From NCBI GenBank assembly GCA_020161795.1, contig JAIUOR010000026.1, forward strand, positions 1-51,320: a DNA stretch of 51,320 bases. The letters are read 5' to 3'. A program made the translations under genes and the position numbers. Below, piece after piece: positions 28,729 to 36,589 of the stretch. This DNA is from Actinomycetota bacterium. Its GTDB lineage: Bacteria > Actinomycetota > Actinomycetes > Propionibacteriales > Propionibacteriaceae. Numbering within the stretch: the first letter of the stretch is position 1; each line of letters opens with the position of its first letter. The notes under the pieces are model-generated. The model was not told the origin of the DNA. It made no database searches and was given only the letters and a program-made list of their open reading frames with translations.

Positions 28729-28844
28729 GCAAGACATCGGCGTGTCGCCTTGACGAGTTCGCGTATCTGGTCGCGCACCTGCTTTGGATGCCACTAAGGT
28801 GACGGTGTCGTGCGGGAGCGCCGCCGGCTACCGGAGAGGAAACG

Positions 28845-29048
28845 ATGAGCGACTCGGTTGTCCCGTTGGGGTCCGTCAAGTTCCTGAAGGTGAGTGAAGT
28901 GGCGGCGCTGCTCCGGGTCTCCAAGATGTCGGTTTACCGCCTGATCCATGCCGGTGAGCTGGAGGCCGTCCGCTTTGGCCGCAACTTCCGCGTCCCTGAG
29001 CAGGCAGTCAACGTCTACCTGCGCGAGTCGTTCTACAACGCCGGCTGA
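28845..29048 (+). CDS. bldC: BldC-type MerR-like DNA-binding regulator
   Basis: A 67-aa helix-turn-helix protein of the excisionase/MerR-like kind: FLKVSEVAALLRVSKMSVYR, then LIHAGELEAVRFGRNFRVPE, the family signature of BldC (small regulator of development and gene expression in Streptomyces, with close relatives across actinobacteria). GGAGAGG lies 6 nt before the ATG at 28845. A TAAGGT box at 28795-28800 is a candidate -10. The gene is followed by bS22 as in many actinobacterial chromosomes. No C-terminal extension is present. Confidence 0.88.
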   Translation: MSDSVVPLGSVKFLKVSEVAALLRVSKMSVYRLIHAGELEAVRFGRNFRVPEQAVNVYLRESFYNAG

Positions 29049-29105
29049 AGCCGGTCGGTTGTAGCGAGTGCCGGGCCTGATTTCGCCTCTGCCGGGAGGA
29101 GTCAG

Positions 29106-29111
29106 TAAGAT
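29106..29111 (+). promoter_or_regulatory. Putative -10 box TAAGAT upstream of the bS22 gene
   Basis: TAAGAT in CAGTAAGATTCGG, predicted start near 29118 and a leader of about 85 nt. The leader contains a GCCGGC-ATT-GCCGGC hairpin (29172-29186) just before the ribosome site. Confidence 0.45.
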
Positions 29112-29203
29112 TCGGTGCTTGGGCCGGGAAACCGGCGTCGGCGGGCGGTAACGCTCGCATTGTCCAACTTCGCCGGCATTGCCGGCACCTGAGAGGTCTG
29201 CAC

Positions 29204-29305
29204 GTGGGTTCGGTCATCAAGAAGCGCCGCAAGAGGATGGCGAAGAAGAAGCACCGCAAGCTGCTGAAGAAGACGCGCATCCAGCGTCGCCGCGCCGGCC
29301 GGTAG
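29204..29305 (+). CDS. Small ribosomal protein bS22 (AURKAIP1/COX24-domain, 33 aa)
   Basis: A 33-aa, very basic protein: [20 protein letters not shown], then [13 protein letters not shown]. This is the actinobacterial small ribosomal protein bS22, a known tiny 30S component with an AURKAIP1/COX24 C-terminal motif ([15 protein letters not shown]). GAGAGG sits 7 nt before the GTG at 29204, and the stop is at 29303-29305. It is far below usual gene-finder cutoffs and would be missed. The position directly after a BldC-like gene is conserved in actinobacteria. Confidence 0.92.
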   Translation: MGSVIKKRRKRMAKKKHRKLLKKTRIQRRRAGR

Positions 29306-29315
29306 TCCACCGGCG

Positions 29316-29558
29316 GTGTCATCGGACGAGCGGGTTCTCCTGCTGGTTCGAGACGGCTGCCACCTCTGTATCGACGCCGCTTCGGTGGTCGCCGAGATCT
29401 GTGCCGACCTCGGCATCGCCTGGCGCAGCATCGACGTCGACAGCGATCCCCAGCTGCGATCCGCCTACACCGATCACGTCCCCGTCACCATCGTGGACGG
29501 GGTTGAGCACGCTCGCTGGTTCGTCGATCCCGCCAGGCTCCGCGCCGCGCTCGCCTGA
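29316..29558 (+). CDS. Glutaredoxin-family protein (CxxC)
   Basis: An 80-aa thioredoxin-fold protein with the active-site CHLC near residue 16 (LLLVRDGCHLCIDAASVVAE), the cis-Pro region DHVPVTIVDGVEHARWF, and no membrane segment. It belongs to the small glutaredoxin-like group (DUF836) that lies between the bS22 gene and heme or cytochrome genes in many actinobacteria. The start GTG at 29316 follows the bS22 stop by 10 nt with no obvious ribosome site, so it is probably read from the same mRNA. It may serve the cytochrome c thiol-redox pathway that follows, but that is inference. Confidence 0.85.
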   Translation: MSSDERVLLLVRDGCHLCIDAASVVAEICADLGIAWRSIDVDSDPQLRSAYTDHVPVTIVDGVEHARWFVDPARLRAALA

Positions 29559-29575
29559 CGCGACCCGGAAGCCGC

Positions 29576-29652
29576 GGTGCGCTAATTGCCAGATACTCGA
29601 CCTCCGGGGACATATCTGTGGCATGGAGCGACTATTTGGCGAAAACTGCACC
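29576..29652. repeat. Palindromic repeat family R2, copy B (77 bp)
   Basis: The element opens GGTGCGCTAATTGCCAGATA and closes with GCGACTATTTGGC...TGCACC. It is 77 bp, as is copy A at 24855-24931, and shares the blocks CTAATTGCCA, TCGACC, CATATCTG and GCGACTAT. Its right arm has drifted, so its hairpin is weaker than in copy A. It lies between the glutaredoxin gene and the cytochrome c operon. Confidence 0.78.
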
Positions 29653-29728
29653 GGTGGCCGGGAGCATCGCTGATGCCCCGGCGGCCCACGTATTGTTGAG
29701 GCCGCAGGCCGCTTAGCCGAGGAGTTCC

Positions 29729-30376
29729 ATGGTCGCCAGTGTCGTCCACGTCGTCCGTCACGGACAGGTGTACAACCCCGACGCGGTGCTCTACGGACGC
29801 CTGCCCGGCTACCGGCTCTCCGACCTCGGCCAGCAGATGGCCGAGCGGGTGGGGGAGTACTTCGCCGATGCGAACCTCGCCTGGCTGGTGAGCTCCCCGC
29901 TGCAGCGGGCCCAGGAGACGATGGCGCCGATCGCCGCTCGTCACCCCCAGCTCGAGGTGAACCTGGACGAGCGGGTGATCGAGGCGGCCAACTACTTCGA
30001 GGGCAGCTCGTTCACCCGCGAGAAGGTCTTCCTGAAGCCCCAGGCATGGTGGGCGATGCGCAACCCGCTGCGGCCCAGTTGGGGCGAGTCGTACAACTCG
30101 ATCGCCCGCCGCATGCAGGCCGCGATCACCGACGCCGCCAGCCATGCCCCGGATGCCGAGGCCGTCATCGTCGCCCACGAGTTGCCGATCTGGATGGCCA
30201 GGCTCTCGGCCGAGAACCGCATGCTGGTGCACGATCCGCGGCGCCGCGAGGCCCGCCTGGCCAGCGTCACCAGCTTCACCTTCCGCGACGGCGAACTGGC
30301 AGGGGTCGAGTACCACGAACCCGCCGGTGACCTGATCCCGGCGCGGAAGTCGCGGAAGTACCGTCCGGGGGCGTGA
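29729..30376 (+). CDS. Histidine phosphatase (phosphoglycerate mutase-like) of the ccs locus
   Basis: A 215-aa member of the histidine phosphatase superfamily: VHVVRHGQVYNPDAVLYGRL carries the catalytic RHG, LAWLVSSPLQRAQETMAPIA the second Arg, and VIVAHELPIWMAR the second His. True phosphoglycerate mutases are larger, so the substrate is open. GAGGAG precedes the ATG at 29729. Its stop overlaps the TlpA gene start (TGATG), and the same gene order (histidine phosphatase, TlpA, CcdA, ResB, CcsB) occurs in other actinobacteria such as Mycobacterium, which supports a link with cytochrome c maturation. Confidence 0.9.
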   Translation: MVASVVHVVRHGQVYNPDAVLYGRLPGYRLSDLGQQMAERVGEYFADANLAWLVSSPLQRAQETMAPIAARHPQLEVNLDERVIEAANYFEGSSFTREKVFLKPQAWWAMRNPLRPSWGESYNSIARRMQAAITDAASHAPDAEAVIVAHELPIWMARLSAENRMLVHDPRRREARLASVTSFTFRDGELAGVEYHEPAGDLIPARKSRKYRPGA

Positions 30377-30936
30377 TGCGCGCCCTGTCCGGCATCCTCG
30401 GCGCGACGCTGGCTCTGGTCGCGCTGGCGGGTTGCGGCACGCCCAGAACCGGCACCGGCGGCTTCGTCGCCGGCGACGGGTCGATCACCGTGATCGCTCC
30501 CGAGGAGCGCGAGCCGGCCCCGGTGATCGCCGGAGAGACCCTGGACGGCGAACAGTGGAGCAGCGAATCCGTCGACGGCCTGGTGATCGTCTACAACGTG
30601 TGGGGCTCGTGGTGTCCGCCGTGCCGGGCCGAAGCGCCTGCCCTGCAGGCGGTCGCCGATGCCACCGCCGATCGTGCGGTGCTGATCGGCATCAACACCC
30701 GTGACCTCGACCGGGCCATGCCGCAGGCCTTCGTCCGTGCCAACGAACTCACCTTCCCCAGCATCTTCGACCCGGACGGCAGCCTGCTGCTCGCCTTCGC
30801 CGGGCAGTTGCCGCCCAGCGCCATCCCCAGCACCCTGCTGATCGACCCGCAGGGACGGATCGCCGCCCGGGTGATCGGCGTCACCACCGAGGCGACCCTG
30901 CTGGGCCTGGTGGACGACCTGGCGGCGGGTGGCTGA
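30376..30936 (+). CDS. TlpA/ResA-type thioredoxin-like lipoprotein
   Basis: A 186-aa exported thiol:disulfide protein. The signal MRALSGILGATLALVA ends in a lipobox (LAGC), then a thioredoxin fold with active site WCPPC (Cys80 and Cys83 from NVWGSWCPPCRAEAPAL). Its task in this pathway is to reduce the CXXCH cysteines of apocytochrome c outside the membrane, with electrons from CcdA. The ATG at 30376 shares a base with the stop of the preceding gene (TGATG), and its own stop overlaps ccdA in the same manner. A GTG at 30373 is also in frame. Confidence 0.93.
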   Translation: MRALSGILGATLALVALAGCGTPRTGTGGFVAGDGSITVIAPEEREPAPVIAGETLDGEQWSSESVDGLVIVYNVWGSWCPPCRAEAPALQAVADATADRAVLIGINTRDLDRAMPQAFVRANELTFPSIFDPDGSLLLAFAGQLPPSAIPSTLLIDPQGRIAARVIGVTTEATLLGLVDDLAAGG

Positions 30937-31700
30937 TGCTTCCCCTGGAGCTGGCCGACTGGGCCAAGGAGGCGGTGGGCGGCTCGATGCTGCTCGCCAT
31001 CCCGGTGGCGGCGCTGGCCGGGCTGGTCTCCTTCTTCTCGCCGTGCGTGTTGCCGCTGCTACCCGGCTACCTCTCCTACGCGACCGGGATGGCGGCCGGC
31101 GAGATCGCCGAGGGACGAGCCTCCCGTGGCCGGGTGCTGGCCGGGACATTGCTGTTCGTGGCCGGATTCGCGCTGGTCTTCGTGGCCACCGGCGTGCTGA
31201 TCGGTTCCCTGGGCGGGCTGCTGCTCACCTGGCGGCGTCCGATCACCGTGGTGGTCGGCCTGCTCACCATCGCGCTCGGCCTGCTGTTCGCCGGCTGGCT
31301 CCCGGTCGGCCGCGGCACGCTGCGGCTCAACCTCGTCCCCAAGGTGGGGGTCGCCGCCGCGCCGCTGCTCGGCATCGTCTTCGGGCTGGGCTGGACGCCG
31401 TGCATCGGCCCGGCGCTCTCGGTGGTGCTCAACCTGGCCCTGAACGAGGCCACCGCGCTCCGCGGCGGGTTGCTCGCCTTCGTCTACGCCCTGGGCCTGG
31501 GCCTGCCGTTCGTGATCGCCGGGCTGGCCTTCACCCGGATGGGCCGGGCGATCGGCTGGGTGAAGCGCCACCACCTGGCAGTTCAGCGGGCCGGCGGCAT
31601 CGTGATGATCGTGGTGGGCATCCTGCTGGTCACCGGCTGGTGGGACGTCGTGATGTCGGTCATGCAGCAGTGGGTCAGCGCCTTCGAGGTGGTGATCTGA
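30936..31700 (+). CDS. ccdA: CcdA thiol-reductant membrane transporter
   Basis: A 254-aa six-helix membrane protein of the DsbD/CcdA family that passes electrons from cytoplasmic thioredoxin to outer thiols (the TlpA protein). The conserved cysteines are in VSFFSPCVLPLLPGYLSY and GLGWTPCIGPALSVVL, the two membrane-embedded Cys of the family. Hydrophobic helices fill the rest. Its ATG overlaps the TlpA stop by one base (TGATG), and its own stop overlaps the ResB start (TGATG), so the four genes are tightly coupled. Confidence 0.95.
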   Translation: MLPLELADWAKEAVGGSMLLAIPVAALAGLVSFFSPCVLPLLPGYLSYATGMAAGEIAEGRASRGRVLAGTLLFVAGFALVFVATGVLIGSLGGLLLTWRRPITVVVGLLTIALGLLFAGWLPVGRGTLRLNLVPKVGVAAAPLLGIVFGLGWTPCIGPALSVVLNLALNEATALRGGLLAFVYALGLGLPFVIAGLAFTRMGRAIGWVKRHHLAVQRAGGIVMIVVGILLVTGWWDVVMSVMQQWVSAFEVVI

Positions 31701-33649
31701 TGCCCGTCGATCCCCTCGATCCCGTCGCCCCGTCCGATCCCGTCACCCCGTCTGATCCTCCACCGAGGGCCAGCCTTAGCGCTCCAGAGCCAGCCTTGAA
31801 GCCTGGCCCTCGGCACTCAAGACAGGCCCTCGGCGACGAGAGGGTCGCGATCGAGGGAGAGGAGAGCGAGGCGCGTGGGGCTGGCCAGGGCGTGGGCGAC
31901 GATCCGGACGGGCCGGTGGCCGACGGCCGGGCGCGGATGAACCGGGCGCGCGGGATGCGGTCGGGGACGCTGCGCTGGGCCTGGGCGACGCTCACATCGA
32001 TGCGCACCGCGCTGGCGTTGCTCCTGCTGCTGGGGCTGGCAGCGATCCCCGGATCGCTGCTGCCGCAGCGGCCAACCAGCCCGTTCGGAGTCGCGCAGTA
32101 CCTGCTCGACAACCCCGAATGGGGGCCGTGGCTGGAGCGGCTCGGCCTCTTCGACGTCTTCGGCTCGCCCTGGTTCGCGGCGGTCTATCTGCTGCTGTTC
32201 GTCTCGCTGATCGGCTGCATCCTGCCCCGGTGCCGCGCCTACTACGACGCCCTGCGCGCCGAGCCCGGCGCCCTGCCGCGCCGGTTCTCCCGCTTCCCCG
32301 ACCACGCCGCCGGAGCGGTCGGGCTCCCGGCCGATCAGGTGCTGGACGATGCCGAGGCGCACCTGCGCCAGGCCGGCTACCGGATTCGGCGGGAGGCATC
32401 CGGAATCTCGGCCGAGAAGGGCTACCTGCGCGAGGCCGGCAACCTGATCTTCCATCTCAGCCTGATAGCTGTCCTGATCGGGCTGGCCTGGGGAACGGTC
32501 TTCGGCTACCGCGGCAGCGCGATCGTGGTGGAGGGCAAGGCCTTCTCCAACACCCTCACCCAGTACGACGAGTTCTCCGCCGGCATCGGCTTCCGCCCCG
32601 AAAACCTGCCGGCCTTCACGATCGCGCTGGATGCCTTCGAGGCCGAGTTCGAGATCGGGCCGGTGCAGCGGGGTGCCGCGCGGCTGTTCCGCGCCACGGT
32701 CACCGTCAGCAGACCCGGCCAGGAGCCGCAGCGGCAACTGCTGGAGGTCAACGCGCCGCTCACGATCGACGGCACGGACGTCCACCTGCTGGGGCACGGC
32801 TACGCGCCGGTGGTGACCGTTCGCGACGGCAACGGCGATGTCGCCTTCTCGGGCCCGGTGGTGTTCCTGCCCGCCGACGCCAACTTCACCTCCAACGGCG
32901 TGATCAAGGCGCCGGACGCCCGTCCCGAGCGGCTGGCCTTCGAGGGGCTCTTCCTTCCCACGGCCCAGATCGACGAGGCGGGGATGCGCTCGGTGTTTCC
33001 GGACGCCTGGAACCCGCAACTGCTGGTGAACGCCTGGGCGGGGCCGCCCCGGGTCGAGACCGGGGCTCCCGAGAACATCTACGTGCTCGACCAGACCGGC
33101 CTGGAGCAGCTGATGCGGCCGGACGGCCAGCCGGTGCGGGCCGGCCTGGAGATCGGCACCAGCTACGACCTGCCGGACGGCCGCGGTTCGATCAGCTTCG
33201 ACGGCCTGCAGCGCTGGACGAAGCTGCAGATCTCCACCACTCCCGGCGGCTGGTTCGTGCTGGGCAGCGTCCTGTTGGCCATCGCCGGGCTGTCGGTGTC
33301 GCTCACCGTCCGTCCCCGCCGGCTGTTCGTCCGGGTGGCCGGCGATTCGGTCGAGGTCGCCGGCCTGGATCGGGTGGACGGCCGCGCCGGCCTGCCCGAG
33401 GCGGTGGCCGCGCTGGCCGCGGCCTGCGGCATCGCCGGCCCAGGCGGTGGGACGCCCGGCGAACCGGAGCCGGTTGACGGGCATCCGGCGGGTACGCTGG
33501 CCGCTGACCAGACCGACATGCTCCCCGAGCCCGGTTCGTCCCGAACTCGGGGTGCAGGGTCCGGCGACCCGACCCCGGGCCGAACCTCTCCCGAGCCTCG
33601 CGAAGGCTCCCGCGGCCGGCCCGAGAACGCAGAGGAGGAGTCCGAGTGA
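31700..33649 (+). CDS. resB: ResB/Ccs1-type cytochrome c biogenesis protein with repeat-derived N-terminal extension
   Basis: A 649-aa membrane protein of the ResB/Ccs1 family, which with CcsB carries heme across the membrane and attaches it to apocytochrome c. The conserved part starts at about residue 80 (MRSGTLRWAWATLTSMRTAL); membrane segments, a large outer domain and a late helix (GWFVLGSVLLAIAGLSVSLT) follow. The first 80 residues are atypical: Pro/Asp-rich (MPVDPLDPVAPSDPVTPSDP) and containing repeat R1 copy B in frame. The last 60 residues are also low-complexity and include a partial inverted repeat near 33523-33552. A later start (31936, MNRARGMRSG) cannot be excluded. Confidence 0.92.
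   Translation: MPVDPLDPVAPSDPVTPSDPPPRASLSAPEPALKPGPRHSRQALGDERVAIEGEESEARGAGQGVGDDPDGPVADGRARMNRARGMRSGTLRWAWATLTSMRTALALLLLLGLAAIPGSLLPQRPTSPFGVAQYLLDNPEWGPWLERLGLFDVFGSPWFAAVYLLLFVSLIGCILPRCRAYYDALRAEPGALPRRFSRFPDHAAGAVGLPADQVLDDAEAHLRQAGYRIRREASGISAEKGYLREAGNLIFHLSLIAVLIGLAWGTVFGYRGSAIVVEGKAFSNTLTQYDEFSAGIGFRPENLPAFTIALDAFEAEFEIGPVQRGAARLFRATVTVSRPGQEPQRQLLEVNAPLTIDGTDVHLLGHGYAPVVTVRDGNGDVAFSGPVVFLPADANFTSNGVIKAPDARPERLAFEGLFLPTAQIDEAGMRSVFPDAWNPQLLVNAWAGPPRVETGAPENIYVLDQTGLEQLMRPDGQPVRAGLEIGTSYDLPDGRGSISFDGLQRWTKLQISTTPGGWFVLGSVLLAIAGLSVSLTVRPRRLFVRVAGDSVEVAGLDRVDGRAGLPEAVAALAAACGIAGPGGGTPGEPEPVDGHPAGTLAADQTDMLPEPGSSRTRGAGSGDPTPGRTSPEPREGSRGRPENAEEESE
31764..31833. repeat. Palindromic repeat family R1, copy B, inside the resB reading frame
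   Basis: It has the same 70-bp length as copy A (1651-1720), with identical blocks CGAGGGCCAGCCTTA, CCAGAGCCAGCCTT and CTGGCCCTCG. It is translated as residues about 22-45 (ASLSAPEPALKPGPRHSRQA). The reading frame stays open through the element, so it either extends the protein N-terminus or lies before the real start. Confidence 0.82.
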
Positions 33650-34605
33650 TCGCCGAATACTCCAACCTCGCCATGGTCTCGGCGACGGTGCTGTACCTGA
33701 TCGCGCTGGTCTTCCACTCGCTGGAGTGGGCAGCCGCCCGCGGCGGTGCGGTCTCCGACCAGTCCCGTGGCAACGAGGAACGCTGGGGCCGGCTGGGGCT
33801 GTCGGCGACGCTGGTGGCCGCCATCGTCCATGTCACCGGGGTGGTGTTGCGCGGTGTGGCGGCGCAGCGGGCGCCCTGGGGCAACATGTACGAGTTCATC
33901 ACCTCGTCCATCGCGATGGCGGTCGTGATCTACCTGGTCGGGGTGTTCTTCCTCGGCTGGAAGGGCTTCGGGCTGCCGGTCACCCTGCTCGCCTCGATCG
34001 GCGTGGGTCTGGCGGTCACCGTGTTCTACGTGGACGTGGCACCGCTCATGCCCGCCCTGCACTCGGTCTGGTTCGTCATCCACATCGTGGCGGCAGCGCT
34101 GGCCGGGGCGGTCTTCAACATCGGCGGTATCGCGTCCATCCTCTTCCTGATCCGGCAGCGGGCCGAACGCAGGGCCGCCGCGGCCGCGGGCACAGTCGTC
34201 ACCAGTAAGGTCGCCGCCGGCGTCGGCTCGTTCTCCTACACGCCTGAACCGGCCGACCCACCGGGCGTGACCGGCTATCTGGCCCGGCTGCCAGACTCCG
34301 CGACGCTCGACCGGGTGAGCTACCGGATGCACGCCTTCGCCTTCCCACTGTGGACCTTCGCGGTCGCTGCCGGCGCGATCTGGGCGCAGTACGCCTGGGG
34401 CCGGTTCTGGGGCTGGGATCCGAAGGAGACCTGGTCGCTGGTCACCTGGATCGTCTACGCCGCCTACCTGCACGCCCGCGCCACCGCCGGCTGGAAGGGC
34501 ACCCGGGCCGCCGTCCTGGCGATCATCGGCCTGGTCAGCTTCTGGTGGAACTTCGTCGGGGTGAACCTGCTGCTGAACGGCCTCCACTCCTACGCCGGCA
34601 TCTGA
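33646..34605 (+). CDS. ccsB: Cytochrome c biogenesis protein CcsB/CcsA (ResC, heme-handling)
   Basis: A 319-aa membrane protein of the CcsA/ResC family. The heme-binding tryptophan-rich motif is present in the window WAQYAWGRFWGWDPKETWSL (WWD-type), flanked by several membrane helices and conserved histidines (HSVWFVIHIVAAALAG). With ResB it forms the system II cytochrome c synthetase. The GTG at 33646 overlaps the resB stop (GTGA), and AGAGGAGGAG lies 6 nt upstream within resB. The N-terminus continues the tight coupling of the operon. A proline-rich cytoplasmic insert (EPADPPGVTGYLARL) sits before the C-terminal helices. Confidence 0.95.
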   Translation: MIAEYSNLAMVSATVLYLIALVFHSLEWAAARGGAVSDQSRGNEERWGRLGLSATLVAAIVHVTGVVLRGVAAQRAPWGNMYEFITSSIAMAVVIYLVGVFFLGWKGFGLPVTLLASIGVGLAVTVFYVDVAPLMPALHSVWFVIHIVAAALAGAVFNIGGIASILFLIRQRAERRAAAAAGTVVTSKVAAGVGSFSYTPEPADPPGVTGYLARLPDSATLDRVSYRMHAFAFPLWTFAVAAGAIWAQYAWGRFWGWDPKETWSLVTWIVYAAYLHARATAGWKGTRAAVLAIIGLVSFWWNFVGVNLLLNGLHSYAGI

Positions 34606-34660
34606 CCCGTTTCCCGCTCTCCACGTGCGAGGTCACGCGAAGTCCGTCGATGACATCTGT

Positions 34661-34675
34661 CACGGCTCCGCCGTG
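34661..34675 (+). terminator. Possible terminator hairpin after ccsB
   Basis: CACGGC-TCC-GCCGTG forms a perfect 6-bp stem 56 bp after the ccsB stop. No T-run follows, so its function is a guess. Confidence 0.3.
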
Positions 34676-34742
34676 CTGGCTGCACGGGGATCGGTGATGG
34701 CTTTCACTGGGGAGGAAGCGGTTGGTGGATGAGGCTTAGGAC

Positions 34743-35729
34743 ATGACCTCGACCGCCATCACCCCCGTCGCCCAGGATCACGGCAGCGCCGACGTGCTGA
34801 CGCTCACCGGAGTCCGGCGCTCCTACCCCACCCGCAGCCGCTTCAACGTGCTGACCGGACGGCGAGTGCCGGTCGAGTGGTTCGAAGCGGTGCGCGGCGT
34901 CGACCTGCGGGTCGGCCGCGGCGAGCTGTTCGCCCTGCTCGGCACCAACGGCGCCGGCAAGACCTCCACGGTCGAGCTCGTCGAAGGCCTGGGGAGGCCC
35001 AGCGCCGGCACCATCCGCGTCTTCGGTCGTGACCCGGTGGCCGAGCGCCGGCTGGTGCGGCACCGCACCGGGGTGGTGCTGCAGGCCTCCGGCTTCCCGC
35101 CCAGCCTGACCGTGGCCGAGATGGCCCGTGCCTGGCACGCCACCCTCACCCGGCCGCTGCCCTGGGCCGAACTGGTGGACGCGGTGGCGCTCACCGGACG
35201 GGCGGACGTCGAGATCGCCAAGCTCTCCGGCGGCGAGCGACGCCGGCTCGACATCGCCCTGGCGCTGATGGGCGACCCTGAGCTGCTGATCCTGGACGAG
35301 CCGACCACCGGCCTCGACCCGGAGAGCCGCCGTTCGATCTGGGACCTGATCAAGGCTCGAGTGGTCGCCGGCAGTTCGGTGCTGCTGACCACCCACTACC
35401 TGGAGGAGGCCGAGCAGCTCGCCGACCGGATCGCCATCATGCACGAGGGCGTGGTTGCGGCCGAGGGGACGCTGGCCGAGATCGTCGCCGACGCCCCGGC
35501 CCGGATCAGCTTCGTCCGTCCATCCGGTCTCTCGCTGACCGACCTGGACGTACCCGGCGCGAGCGTCACCGCATCCGACACCGTCACCCTCACCACCCAC
35601 GCCTTGCAGGACACGCTCCGGCGCGTCCTGACCTGGGCCGGCGACACCCAGCTCGCCGGCCTGGACGCCCGCTCCGCCTCGCTGGAGCAGGTCTTCCTCT
35701 CGATCGCCGACACCCAGGAGCTCCGATGA
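34743..35729 (+). CDS. ABC-2 type transporter ATP-binding protein
   Basis: A 328-aa ATPase of the DrrA/CcmA-type ABC-2 exporter group. Walker A is GTNGAGKTSTVE, the signature is LSGGERRRLDIALA, Walker B is LLILDEPTTGLDPESRR and the switch His is in LLTTHYLEEAEQ. The N-terminus carries a 60-residue preamble (MTSTAITPVAQDH...RFNVLTGRRVPVEWF) with extra basic residues, while the C-terminus holds the usual short DUF4162-like extension. Its stop overlaps the permease start (ATGA). Together with the following permease and two-component system it forms a sensor-controlled export unit, possibly for an antimicrobial or lipid; the substrate is not known. Confidence 0.93.
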   Translation: MTSTAITPVAQDHGSADVLTLTGVRRSYPTRSRFNVLTGRRVPVEWFEAVRGVDLRVGRGELFALLGTNGAGKTSTVELVEGLGRPSAGTIRVFGRDPVAERRLVRHRTGVVLQASGFPPSLTVAEMARAWHATLTRPLPWAELVDAVALTGRADVEIAKLSGGERRRLDIALALMGDPELLILDEPTTGLDPESRRSIWDLIKARVVAGSSVLLTTHYLEEAEQLADRIAIMHEGVVAAEGTLAEIVADAPARISFVRPSGLSLTDLDVPGASVTASDTVTLTTHALQDTLRRVLTWAGDTQLAGLDARSASLEQVFLSIADTQELR

Positions 35730-36532
35730 CCGCCCTCACCGCCCCCGCCCGTCCGGCCATCGGCAGCGGCCGTCGCCGCTTCGGTGCCCTGGTGCGCGCC
35801 GAGACCACCATCCTGCTGCGCAACAAGACCGCGGTCTTCATCGCCGTCGCGCTGCCCTTCCTGATGGCCGTCGCCTTCAGCGGCATCGCCATGGATCGAG
35901 AGCTCCTCGGCGTCACGCTGGGCATCATCCTGCTGGCCACCGGGCTGCTGTTCGTCGTCTACTACACGCTGGTGACCTCGCTGGTCGGGCGCCGGGAACA
36001 ACTGGTACTCAAGCGGCTGCTCTCCGGTGAGCCCACACCCTGGGAGATCCTGCTGGCCCCGGCCGTGCCCCTCTGGGTGCTGCTGGTCATCCAGGCCGGT
36101 CTCGGCGTCGGCGGCGGATTGCTGCTGGGCGCTCCGCTGGCCCATCCGTGGGCGCTGGTGCTGGCCGTCGTCGGTGGTGTCTCGGCCTGGACCGCCCTGG
36201 CCGTCTGGAGTGCCACCTGGACCCGCACAGTCGAATCCGCCCAGCTCACCACCATGCCGCTGATGATGATCTCGCTGCTGCTCTCCGGCTTCTCCATCCC
36301 CCTCTCCGCGCTGCCCGAGCCGGTGGAACGGCTGGCCCACTGGCTACCGATGACCCCGGTGGTCGACCTGCTCACCTTCGCCCATACCGGCATCACTCCC
36401 GCAGGGACGCCGGTCGACGGCCTGGGCGCGGCGCTGCTGGCCGGCGGGTGGATGCTGCTGCCGCTGCTGCTGTGGACGCTGCTGGGCTTCGTCGCCGGCG
36501 TCCGCGGCTTCCGCTGGGATCCCCGCTCCTGA
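35726..36532 (+). CDS. ABC-2 type transporter permease
   Basis: A 268-aa membrane protein with about six hydrophobic helices and the shape of ABC-2 permeases: a basic start (FGALVRAETTILLRNKTAVF), GREQLVLKRLLSGEPTPWEI as the coupling element, and the helix pair LMMISLLLSGFSIPLSAL with the ABC-2 motif. It would form the exporter with the ATPase in the preceding gene, whose stop overlaps its ATG (ATGA). No periplasmic binding protein is present, as expected for an exporter. Confidence 0.93.
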   Translation: MTALTAPARPAIGSGRRRFGALVRAETTILLRNKTAVFIAVALPFLMAVAFSGIAMDRELLGVTLGIILLATGLLFVVYYTLVTSLVGRREQLVLKRLLSGEPTPWEILLAPAVPLWVLLVIQAGLGVGGGLLLGAPLAHPWALVLAVVGGVSAWTALAVWSATWTRTVESAQLTTMPLMMISLLLSGFSIPLSALPEPVERLAHWLPMTPVVDLLTFAHTGITPAGTPVDGLGAALLAGGWMLLPLLLWTLLGFVAGVRGFRWDPRS

Positions 36533-36559
36533 GGTCCCCAGTAGGTGGAGCCGCGCGAC

Positions 36560-36565
36560 TAACCT
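36560..36565 (+). promoter_or_regulatory. Putative -10 box TAACCT before the histidine kinase gene
   Basis: TAACCT in CGACTAACCTGCC, 24 nt before the ATG at 36590. It suggests that the two-component genes can be transcribed separately from the exporter, with a leader of about 18 nt holding GAGGAG. Confidence 0.45.
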
Positions 36566-36589
36566 GCCAGGAAGGAACTGAGGAGCACC

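Noticed and set aside
24855-29652. Composite transposon bounded by the two R2 copies
   Set aside because: The interval holds ordinary chromosomal genes (pxpABC, MFS, bldC-like, bS22, glutaredoxin) with no transposase, and the repeat copies are individually palindromic; independent insertions are simpler.
31817-33484. Minus-strand 555-codon frame opposite resB
   Set aside because: Shadow of a conserved membrane-protein gene with no recognisable domain.
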